The notes under the pieces are model-generated. The model was given only the letters and a program-made list of their open reading frames with translations, searched no databases and was not told the DNA's origin. This document shows, one piece after another, positions 12,000-22,100 of a DNA stretch of 64,000 nt. The position numbers and the translations under genes are program-made. The stretch covers positions 76,112,742 to 76,176,741 of the forward strand of contig NC_044007.1 in assembly GCF_900496995.4 (NCBI RefSeq). Direction: 5' to 3'. How positions within the stretch are numbered: position 1 is the stretch's first letter; each line of letters starts with the position of its first letter. The stretch comes from Aquila chrysaetos chrysaetos (Eukaryota; Chordata; Aves; Accipitriformes; Accipitridae).

Positions 12000-13720
12000 C
12001 AGGATAACCCTGGCTCCTTCTGGAAAACAACCGAATGAGCCTGGCTTTCTTCCTCCCGGAGGCGGCAGGTCTTTGCAGCCGCCCCGGGTGGCTCAGGCTT
12101 CCTAGAGGGATTTTTCGGATGCTCAAGCAAATCTTACGGAGGGCAGGAGGAGCCACAGACAGAGCAAGGTCAGGCAGCCGCCTTTCCAAAGCAGCCGGGT
12201 GCAGCGTGCCGGCCTCCCGGAGCGTGGCGGGGTCTTTCGGGGCGGCCTGAGAGCGGCTCTCGCTGTCCCGCAGTCCTAGAGCCAGCTGGGATCTGAGCTG
12301 GTTTCTGGAGTAGTTACGGTCCTAAGGCATCATTTGACAGAAGACAGTGAAAGGAGCACGGCAAGGAGCTGCTCATACCTGGTCTCGTCTAAGCACAGTC
12401 CCGGTAGCTGGGGGTTCACGAAGGAACAACCAAAAGTGCGCTCCGTGACCTGGAGCATCCTTTCTCCTGCCCTACCACAGGCCGATCAGTTAAAACCCCG
12501 CCGTGGCGGGTTAGCGTCACAAATCAGCTCTCCTGAGAGTGTAAATCTTGCCCTCGGATCGTAGAGAAAAGTTTGTCGGTGACACAGCTCGCATTTTGCT
12601 CCAGCTCTGTATGGATGGTTTGTGAGCTGTCATTCCCTTTTGCCAGGCCTTGCCTATGTGTTTGTCATTAGCTTGTGAACTTCCTAAAGCAAAATGTAGG
12701 GATGTAGAGCTGGAAAGGGTCTTTTCACTCTGCTGCTGCAAGCCACACTTACTGTTATCCCATTCACAGATCGTCGCTTTTCCAGCACTAAGGTTTGGAG
12801 CCTTAGTAGCAGCTGAAAGGCTGTTTGAGTCCTTCCTTCCCTTTTTTAAGCCTAGTCAACGTGTGTTCGTGGGCAGTTTATCTCTCTTCTGCCCTTTGGA
12901 AACGTTGGAGAAATGCTGCAAAACTTGCAAGTTGAAAAAAGGGCTAAACATTGAGTTTCCTTGACTTCATCTTCAACCACAGTGAGCTCCCAGGTGTGGC
13001 CCTGCCTCTCCTCTGCAAGTTCAAACCTTATCCCTATGGCAGGCAGCTGCTGCGGCAGGACCGAAGGGGTGTTTTCTCCCTTACACCAAGATCTGAGCTC
13101 GCTTGCAGCCGTGTAGCTGAAGAGCATATTTGCGCAGCAGAATAGCTGGTAGCTATTGTGGTAGAAATGGGCTCTGTAGTCTGCTCAGCCTTACAGGTAA
13201 GTACCTGCCTGCTTAACAAGCTGTTGTTTTGGAGCAATTTTTAGGATCATCTTGTATTACAATAGTCCAGGCTTAAAAGCTTTGATGTCTCTGTGATAGA
13301 AACTTCTGCTCAAGATGGGGGTTTTGCCTCCGTTATTATTCTAAAAGTGCATAAAGAAGTCCTAAAAGGTTTGCTTAGGTTTTTTTGACCTGTAAGGTAG
13401 TTTTATGACAGCCTTGTTCATGCCTGCTGAGAGGACTAATGAAGTGGATTGGGAGATTTCTCTACCGTTTGCTGAAGACGCAAGGTCATACATTTTTTAG
13501 GAAAGCTTCTCTCTCAACTTCTGGGAGTTCAGTGTGTATAAACAAAGAGCTGGGCGCATTTGGGTTCACCTGCACGATTGCTTTGCTAGCGGTAGTGGTA
13601 CTCCACAGGCTGTCCTGCTACAGGGCGTAGGTGGTTGGCTTTCCCCACGTCCTCAGTGTTCACATCCAGTAAGACAGCAAGAAGCACACCTGAAAGTCTG
13701 AGCTGGAAGAAGAAAAAAAA

Positions 13721-13741
13721 GAGAGAGAGAGAGAGAGAGAA
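13721..13741 (+). repeat. (GA)n microsatellite
   Basis: About ten perfect GA units, preceded by an A8 run and a purine-rich AAGAAG stretch. All purines on the plus strand, so it may adopt triplex structure, but it is short. Confidence 0.95.
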
Positions 13742-16700
13742 CCTCAATTTCTGAGCTAAAGTTAAAATACATAAACAGCTTTCCTATCTTTTATGAGATG
13801 AGAGAAGCGGTCGGGCAGGTAGACTGGATATTTTGTAATGGTTCTCTTTAAGGCCTTAAAGGAGTTGAATAGAAGGCACAATCTCATATCTGTCTTTCTT
13901 TTCTAAGTATACTGAATATAATAAGTGGCTTTATCCGATTAAAGAAGAAAAATCCTGACAGAAGGGGAAAAGATGTATCATTTTCCAAGGGAATGCTCCC
14001 TGCTGGTTTTTGTAGCCCCTGCACCAGGCTGTAAGCCTTTGGACATGATAAACTCTGTGACCTCCTCATGGGAATTAAAGGTGGTTTCATTTTTTTTTTC
14101 TTTTCTTTTTTTCCTTACTGCTCCAAGTGATATGAAGCTTGACTGGAGACATTAAAGGACGTTAAATTACTCGGTTACCAGAGCTCACTTTCCTTCTTAG
14201 AAAGACTGCTTCCCTTTTTTTTTCCAGCTTGATAATTTGTTGCTGCTGTCTGGAAAAAGGTCAGGCTTGCTCACATTGTACAGCATTTCTTGTAGGTTTC
14301 TGGGTATTTTCTTAGATGGGAAAAGGCTCGGTGCTGTCACCCTCCATGCTATACACGTTCTGTCTTGCACTGAATATTGGAAAAACTTCTCATAGTTGCA
14401 TTAATAGGATTGAAGTCCATTTGTAGAGGAATATGGCTCCGTAGAGCGTTTGCAGAGGCGATTGCTGTATCAGATAGAGACGACATCTTAATTTCTGGTT
14501 GCGGACAAGTTCTCTTCTTCTGGAGTAAAGGCAGCCCCTGCTGAGTCAGCCTTTGCAGCCTTCCTGTCCTGGCCTGAACTTCTCTAACATACTCCATCAA
14601 TTCTACATGCGGTAGTGGCTAAGCTAAAGCAGGAGCTCTTTCCAGGTGGAGGGAGCAGCGCGACAGCTTGGGTCCTTTCCTTCTAATACCGAACAAGGAA
14701 TTGCGTGGGGAGAAGGAGAACTGTGGTAACCTGTGTTACCCCACAGTCCCGCCGATCAGCGCAGGTTGCTCCAAGTGCCTTCGTGCCCACCTCCGCAGTG
14801 GCTCAGCCAGGTGTCTGGTCAAGCAAGCCGTAAGGTGGCTGAAGGCCAGCAGATGCTGCTGACGGGGCCAGCTGGCTGGGCAGCGCTGCCAGGGTGGCCG
14901 TGGATGCTGCTTTCCAGCCTGGGTCAGCACCGCGGGATGCCCTGGCAGTCCCGTGGCTCTGGGGAGAGCGCACGGTCCAAAAAGGGGTTTGCCCAACCTG
15001 ACACGAATTTTCAGCATAGGTGTGGATCCTCGGAGATGCGACCTTATGAGGGAAGAGCTGGATAACCGTGCGCCTCGTCTCCCGTCACTCCATCCTGCCT
15101 CCAGGCTCTACGTCACCGCTAACAGCCGTGCCGCTCTCTGGTCTCGGGTATGTTGACTCTTTCCTCCGCCTCCTTCGGACAGTGTCCCCCCACACCACCC
15201 TTCCCACCTCAGCGGCCTGTGCCTGCTCCTTCTGCAACACCTTGCACTGGTCCAGCCAAGCCAGCAGGGATGCTGCCCCACGCATCAATAAAACCTCCCT
15301 ATTTAAAGAAGCGCAACAAAACCTCCTGGCTTTTTCCTGGAGTCTCTGGCACTTAGCTGCAATGAAAGCGGCTCTTGCCGCTTTCCTTCCCCCCCACACT
15401 CCAGGAAAAGCGCTTCCCCCCGAGTGACCTCCGGCACTCGGGGACACGCTCCCTTGCAAATCCACACCTCCTGCCACACACACGTGCGAACACACGTGCC
15501 GTGCCCCTGCACAACCTCCCTCTCCGCACAAGCCTCGGGGCCGGCCGCAGGGGTCTGTCCTCGAGTCCACCCACGGCACCGATCCTGCCCAGGGCTGCCC
15601 TGGTGCCTGGGTCACCTCTCATCTCACCGGCGGGCCCTGACTCCTACCAGCCCACTTTCCCCAGGATTGCTGGAACGGGGTTTCCACTGACTCCGGATGA
15701 ATACTCGTATTTCTCGCGTGATTCAGGATCAGGAAAATACTTGAGCTTTTGAAACGAGACTGAGAGGTATGCTTCATCTCATCAGCCTAAGTAAATAAAA
15801 AGTGCATTGGGAGTTATTCTCCCAAATTAATGAGCTTAATTTAAACCTCTGCTATTTTAAAAGTACATATTTTAGGTTCTCTGTTTCTTTTCTAGTTTTG
15901 GAGTCCTTTCAGTGCAATTGGGAAGGCTCAGAACTACCATTTCAAAAATGAGAGTTGGGCTTCAAATGATAGCACTACATCCAGGCGATGGGCTGAGAAC
16001 AGAAAAAGAAAAAAAAACCAAAACCCAAACCCATAACGCAAAACTCATGATGAGATCCTGAGCTGTCGACATCAAATACTTCAAGCTAATTAGAAGACCA
16101 GACATGTCTAGCCCAAGTGGATATTTGATTTACTGCGTACCATCGCAAAGGTATACTCATGGGTCGTTTAATCACTGCTTCTGAAGCAAGGTAGAGACAG
16201 TGGTAACTGCAGGCAGGCACCGTGGGTGGTGGGGATGGCGATGGGAACCTCTTTCTCTTTGTTGACTTTCAACAGAGAGGCCACCGGGGAGCACGACGGG
16301 AGTCGGGAAATGCTGTTCCCATCATCTTTCGCTGGCACTTCTCGCATCTTTGATAACCAGGGAACCACGGGGCTGAGCTTTTTGCGGCACTCCTGTCCTA
16401 AATCATTTTGGGTGGGCCTTGGTGCTGGGTGTAGCCTGTGCGCAGGGACAAGGGATGGTGGTCGGGCTGGAGCTCCCTTGCATGGAGCATCTGCCCAGAC
16501 CTACTCCTCGTGGCGGGACCACACAAGTTTGCAAGCGGCAATGGAAGAAGCCACCACACAAGAAACGCGGAGCTCCGCGGCACTTGTGTCGGCTTGGTTG
16601 TACTCCCAGCTCTGCTCTGCTGCCCCTTCCTCAAGTCGACGGGGAGCAGGGAGATGCTCTGGGGTAGGTGAGGCACTTCTGCGTCAGGAGGAGGTTGGGA

Positions 16701-16933
16701 GCACGGGCAGGGGCTGGGCACCTGGTGTGGGACAGGGCTCAGGGCCAGGCACGGCGGCTAAAGGACGTAGGAAGAAGCTTTTCCACCCCCCTAGACAGTA
16801 AAGTGCGAAATTAAACCCCCACGTGAGCTGAGGAAGAGTGAAGTGATGCTGGGCTGGGACAGGACTGGGAAGCCACCGGTTATGCCCCAGCGCTGAGCGA
16901 GCCCCCGCTTTCTTCCCTGGGGAAACACAGGGA

Positions 16934-16962
16934 GGGGACGGGGACGGGGACGGGGACGGGAC
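16934..16962 (+). repeat. (GGGGAC)n hexanucleotide array, G-quadruplex motif
   Basis: Four perfect GGGGAC units are followed by GGGAC. Four runs of four G separated by two-base AC loops fit the canonical G-quadruplex pattern, with a fifth run of three as a spare. The array sits near the right end of a GC-rich domain. Confidence 0.95.
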
Positions 16963-17022
16963 AGGCGTTTTTGGCGCTGGATCTGCGCGGCACCGGCCCC
17001 CTGTCCCTGGCAGCTGTGCCTT

Positions 17023-17090
17023 GGGGGGGGCAGACGGGACCCCCGGCCCAAGGGGGCAGTGGGAGAGCCGGGGGGGAGCGGCGGGAGGGG
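17023..17090 (+). repeat. G-rich tract with many G-runs
   Basis: A G8 run, a G5 run, GGG, a G7 run and further GGG/GGGG runs occur within 70 bases, giving several possible quadruplex arrangements. It is low-complexity and non-coding as far as I can see. Confidence 0.75.
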
Positions 17091-17579
17091 AATGGTTCCA
17101 GCGAGGGCCGTGGGAGGGAGGCAAGCCCCAGCGAAGCACTATTTTCAGTCCGTACTGTCAGGCAGGATTTGTTCAGGGACAATATATTTCCCCATCGTGA
17201 CAGCTCTGGCAGGCGATGCAAGCGTGGCTGATCCAAAGCCCTGCTCAAGGGCTCGCTTCCTAATTAGGAAGAGAATTTAGGAAGAGTTCTTGCATTTTTG
17301 TTGTTGTTTACCAACACCCTGGTGGTCACCTTGGTAGGGCAAAGCAGTTCTGCAACCTGGAGACCTTTGGTAAAAAACCTGCCAGAAGGCGGCTGATGGA
17401 GAAAGTATTCGTGGTACGAATGGTCACAGAAAGACTCTGTTTGCACACAAAGGGATGCATAGTCTCAGAGCTGACAAAGGAGACAAAAAAGCAATGATTT
17501 TTGAAGACGTAGCCAAAGCAGAATAGTGAACCTTACAGAGGAAGAAGCCATACTCAGAGTGCAGGAACGGGAGAGACTC

Positions 17580-17945
17580 AAGCAAATTAGGAGGCAAACG
17601 TAAGTAAAATACAACTCTTTTAAGGAAGGTGCTTTATACACAACCAATAATTAACTTGTGGAACTTACTGCCCCAGCTGCTATTATTGAGGTCGGCAGAG
17701 AAATAAGATTCAAAAAGGCCCATGAATAATAAAAAACACCAAGCATTACACTCAGTAGAATAACAAATTACAAGGGATATAAATCACCATGGTTGAGATC
17801 ATAAATAACAATAAATTGCCCAGTGATTAGAAGGCAACTTTTGCTAGGGGCAGGTTCCTTAGTAATTGCTCATTTTAGCACTTCTTGCCTTTTTTTTTTT
17901 CCTCTGAGCGTGTGGTGCTGGACACTGCCTCGACAAGAGAAAAGG
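17580..17945 (+). mobile_element. ancient CR1 LINE, ORF2 end plus 3' region
   Basis: Plus-strand landmarks follow the order seen in turtle- or crocodilian-type CR1: ATAATTAACTTGTGGAACTT, then ACTGCCCCAG, ATTATTGAGGTCG, AGATTCAAAAAGGCCCATGA and AATAATAAAAAACACCAAGC. After these come AGAAGGCAACTTTTGCTAGG, GGCAGGTTCCTTAGTAATTG and CCTCTGAGCGTGTGGTGCTG. The first part corresponds to the last residues of the reverse transcriptase ORF (a LWNxLP..IIE...RFKK-type motif) and the second to the 3' untranslated region. The reading frame is broken and the element is 5'-truncated. A T-run interrupts it near 17890-17900. The divergence suggests an old insertion. Confidence 0.8.
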
Positions 17946-20900
17946 GTTTAGATGGCAAGCAGGCATTTTCTGCACATGGTGTATTGTAGTGAAGAAATTC
18001 AGCTTCTTCTCTTAGATAAGAACTATTTAAGAGGGAGTTTCCCTTGCAGAAACACTACAATAGCAGCTGGAAACCTGCAGTATGCTATTGTAATCTGTAA
18101 TGTTGGGAAAAAGCTTAAAATAAATAAATTTTGAATTATTTTAGTATTTTTAGCCTCCCCAGGTTAGTTCCTAGTTTTTGTCATAATTTTGTTTGTTTAT
18201 TTGTTTCGAGCTTTTTAAAGCAAGTCATAAAACAATTTCAAGATGAACGCTGTGCATAGACTACCGTATTTTTGTGGCACCTACTTTTGGCTGCTCTGTC
18301 AGACAAGCTGATTTATAGATTGGATAAATGCATGTTGCTTCAGCTGACACACCAGAAAGCCTAAGTTCGAGCTATTTAGATTCCAGCCCCTTGCTAATAG
18401 AGATTAATACAGTTCTCTCAGTTAACATCTAATTTCTGGGCTGCCAAAAAGAAAGTAATCTGAAGCAGCTAAGAGACAGTCGTGGAGCTGAGCTGGGTAC
18501 AAATTGAATCAAGGCTTTCAGAGCTCCTCTCGCTGAAGCGTTGCTCCCTGGCTTGCTTCCTAGCAGGATGCAGGGCAATGTTACTGGCACAGGCGCTCTA
18601 CAAAGACATTTTGTGCTGCTTTCCTGTGCTGAGGTTTTCCATATGCTTTCTCCATACTCAGTAATTAAGGAGGGCTCAGGTGGCACCACCTCGCTGCCCT
18701 TGGGATGAGGGACGTGTGCTCGGGTCAGAGGTTTTGTAGCTTAGGTCTGTCCGTATAGACCAGTGGCTATTCTGGTACCACTCAGCTCTGCAGGGCTTCT
18801 CTACGGGGTTTTTGGCCTTTCAGCATGCGTAGACCACAGTTCTTCATATTAACAGGTTTTTTTCCTGTTAACGATTCATTACTGCCGCCTTCCTATTTTG
18901 AAGAAAAGGCAATTGCATTACTTTTCTGTCTCCCCCCACCCCAGCACCCCCTGAAACGCAACACTTCGCCCTTCTGAGTATCTCTAACCCTTTCCTCGAG
19001 CTCCACTTCCCACCAGAGCAGGCTGAAACCAAGCTTGGCCATCTCCCCTTCGCTGGGCAGCCACATTGGTGGTACGGTGAAAGCCAGACTGCTGCATGAC
19101 ACCAAAGCTGCTCCGAAACGGCGTCTGCCCATTCTCTCCATAGGAAAGCATGATCAGTCCTGCCCCAGAGAGAGAGACTAATAATACAGTCTCCACTGTT
19201 TTGGACCAGCTGCTTTCCTAAAATTAAATGCATTGGAGTGCCTGGCGTTTCTTCTGAGGAAGTGTTTATAAATGTTAGGCAAGGGCTTTACACCACCGGT
19301 TGGTTATCATTTTGCAGGATGTGCTAATAAGGCAATGCTCAACAGAGCGCATATATCACTCCTACTGCACAAGCAAAACTGGTGGCAACATTCGCCTCCT
19401 CAGAGGGAAAAATGTGAACGACCTGGTGGCTTTAGGTTCAGATAGCAAGGAAACTAGAAAAGATGTACTTGCACTAAAGGCAGCCTGCATCCTAACTCTG
19501 TACTGAGGGCGTGATTTTCAGTTTGTCTGTAGTATTTTTCATACCTGCCCTATGTTTCGTACACAAACACACATATTTACTTTCTGGAAAGGTGGGATAG
19601 TCACGGTCCTTTAATGACTTTTTGCAATTCAGGCCGGCGCAGTACAGTACTCTCCTGGCGCAGCCCTGGCCAAAATCAGCTCCTGAGCTCTTCTCGGTGG
19701 GAAGGGGACGCGAAGGGGACCGGCTGCGCTCAGCACGGTGACCTCCCGGTGCCACCTCATGAATGGACAGCATGTGCCCACGTAGTATTTACCTGCGGAC
19801 ACAAATGTTTAGCAAGAGGCTTTGGTTTGCTTTACCTAACGTTTCTGTCTCACCGCAGGGCACTTATCAGCATTTACCTGATTATTCGGTGTCAAGTGGT
19901 TCTGCTAACTTTATTCAGCTGGGTTCTTCTCAGGGAAGGACGGCCGTTCCCGTCCACTGAGACCTTGACAGAGCAGTTAAGTCAGCATGAGCCAGCCTTT
20001 TTTCTGGGCCTCCAGATAGCAGCAAAGTAGATGAAACATAACAGAGCCTTGAGACCAAAGGGACGAGACGATTATTGAGGTTAATGATGTCTTGGACTGA
20101 ATCGACACAATTTCGGCAGATCGCAGGAGGAATCTGTGGTACTCGGGGATGAGACTCTGCGCCCGCTAAGGCAACTGGGCATTCCTCCCACGACTGTATG
20201 ATCTGGCCCGCTGTGCAGAGCACGTAAATCCGCCACTGGTTTTCCGTGCGAGGAATTCCATGCGGGACCGAGAGGCTTGTGGCAGTCATTTCCCTGGCCC
20301 GCTCCTCCTCTTCCAGGATGCCCAGCTTTCGGGGCACCGGCGAAGCGCACGGAGCTTGGGAGAAGGCGTGCGTAGCATTTACAGAGATTCTGTCCCAAAC
20401 GCTTCCTGGGGCCTCTTCCCTCCTCTGCCGCTGCTTTTCGCTGCAGCTCAAGAAAATCTGCCTTTTCGCTGTTGGCTGAAAGTTATTAGGGATATTGTAG
20501 CATACGGCACTGCAAACTAACTTAGAGAACATGTAGAGACAAAACACCGTCCACAAATCAAGTAAAGGGGGTGCTTTAAAATGATACAATTAAATACTTT
20601 TTTTTCTAACTGTTTTTAAATGAGTTTTTCTCCGTGACAGAGTTTTGTTGGAAAAGGACTCACTTCAACTGTTGATTGCAAACAGATTACCCCCAAATGC
20701 TCGCTTGTTTGTTTGCAGACAGAACCTCATTCCCCCCCTTGAGAATAGGTAAACTGGCAAACCGCTCACGATGACTATTTGCTCATCCTCATTTAAGGCC
20801 TGTAATTGATACACTAAATGACGTGATATGTTTCTATTCCCTTGGTGCTGTGATTAGATGACTGTATCTCTTTTAAACAGAACAATAATGAAATAATGAC

Positions 20901-21200
20901 TAGTGAATAATAAATCCTTGTTTGCATGCTAATATTCTGTTGAATATCAGGTGCGGTATAAAAAGTGGCTATTCCCCAAACAATTTGCTCAAACAAAACC
21001 CTTGTTCTGAATTCAAACACTGTTCCTGCCATATCCAGTCATCTGTAGCCGGAGGCTTCGCAGAGAAAGTGTGTTTCAAGGAATGATTTAAATGAAAATG
21101 GGCGGCTGCTTGGATCATAAAAGAGGGAAGGAGTTCCAAGAATGAGAAACAGCGTGGAAAAAGGGCCAAAATCATAAAATGTAAATTTGTGCTTTTAGGA
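17946..21200. other. non-coding stretch with the longest open frame of the window
   Basis: No gene recognised. A minus-strand frame of 219 codons spans 19930-20589 (CpG-containing, moderately GC-rich). I see no domain, no signal peptide pattern and no conserved motif, and the plus strand is also open over part of it. About 20.8-21.0 kb is AT-rich with TTTGCATGC-like words. It could hold regulatory sequence, but nothing can be shown without alignment. Confidence 0.45.
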
Positions 21201-22100
21201 ACCGTTCGCTACTTTTCAGACAAAAGGAACCGCTTATCCTCCGCTGGCCGGGAAGCGTGTCCCCGGCTCTGGGAGAAGGGGAGGTTGTGAGCTTGATGGG
21301 AAGACGATCGATATCGTAAAGGGGGAGCTCCAACGCGAGCACGTACTGCGTCTTCATCCCTGGATTCAGGCTACGCAGGGCTGTGCCTGCGTCCCCGTGC
21401 TGCTGGCAGGCCGAGGAGAGGCTCCAGTGCAAGCCCAAGGACCTGTGCTTCTCCAGCAGAAGGGCGCGAGTTCTGCACCAGGGTGGCCTGCGAGGATGGA
21501 GATTAAGGAGGAGGGTGACTTTTAAAAACCCTTGCAGAATACGTGCACATGCACGAGCACCCCGCGTGTAGGTAGTTCCATACGGCGTGCCTATGGAACG
21601 CGGGTGCCTGTGCGCGCGCACGTGTGTATAAAGCGTCGGACTGACAATTGAAGTTGGTTTCTAAGAAACCGTTTGTTTCTGACACAGTTTGGTGATGTGA
21701 TAAGCCTGACTGTTTGCTGAGGCTGAAGAGTTAAAATAGTTGCATCCTGTGCAAGGGATTTTTATATCGTTATATTAATCTTAAATTAATTTTAATAACT
21801 TTGTTATATTTACTTAGGTATCTATCGGCTTTGTTTGCTTCATTGGATTACCCATTATGAGGACTAGATTTCCCTCAAACGTGGCGATACGCACGTTGCC
21901 ATAGCTACCCCGGTCCTGGCTATTTTTTCTGTAAAGCAGGAGTTCTGAACAGCCTTCCTGTTCCAGCATCTGAAACGGTTCGCCCATAATTTTTGTATTC
22001 ACGTGTATCTTGCGTTTAAGACTTCAGGAGTTTGTGTTTCATTTGCCTCTTGAGAAATAGTCAGGACCTTCATCTGAGGACATTTAAACTTCACTTAGGT
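21201..22100. other. CpG-containing patch with Z-DNA-prone tract, then AT-rich DNA
   Basis: 21220-21640 is GC-rich with scattered CpGs. It ends in a short hairpin (21575-21599) and a 22-base alternating pyrimidine-purine tract (21609-21630) that runs into TATAAAG. From 21.7 kb the sequence turns AT-rich with several TTAAT words. No gene is recognised; open frames reach 149 codons but look random. Confidence 0.45.
21609..21630. repeat. alternating pyrimidine-purine tract (Z-DNA-prone)
   Basis: Twenty-two bases alternate strictly between pyrimidine and purine. The core GTGCGCGCGCAC (21610-21621) is a perfect 12-bp palindrome. Alternating CG/CA/TG steps are the classic sequence context for left-handed DNA. 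Its right end overlaps TATAAAG at 21627-21633. Confidence 0.85.

Larger units (their letters stand above)
12000..17250. other. GC-rich, CpG-enriched non-coding domain
   Basis: GC-rich patches at about 12.0-12.3, 14.7-15.7 and 16.2-17.25 kb alternate with more AT-rich DNA. The patches carry scattered CpGs, for instance about 17 in 15421-15640, so they are weaker than the 7.2-kb island. Several frames of 100 to 190 codons are open on both strands at once (for example 16226-16801 plus, 15085-15615 minus). That is what low stop-codon frequency in GC-rich DNA produces. The encoded peptides are low-complexity Ala/Pro/Arg/Ser and I recognise none. No gene is called. Confidence 0.5.

Noticed and set aside
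12690..12725. TGTAGAGCTGGAAAGGGTC as a CR1 tail
   Set aside because: Only a short GGAAGGG-like resemblance, with none of the accompanying CR1 landmarks.
11839..15292. Exact 14-mer CACGCATCAATAAA at 11839-11852 and 15279-15292, resembling a repeated LTR polyadenylation region
   Set aside because: Several exact 14-mer pairs are expected by chance in 64 kb, and the flanking bases do not align convincingly.
14668..17248. Many overlapping open frames of 100-190 codons on both strands
   Set aside because: They coincide with GC-rich DNA where stop codons are rare, overlap each other on both strands, and translate to low-complexity Pro/Ala/Arg/Ser sequence without known domains.
18850..18872. TTAACAGG-T7-CCTGTTAA hairpin as a terminator or small RNA
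   Set aside because: An 8-bp stem around a T-run is common by chance, and no RNA gene is recognisable upstream.
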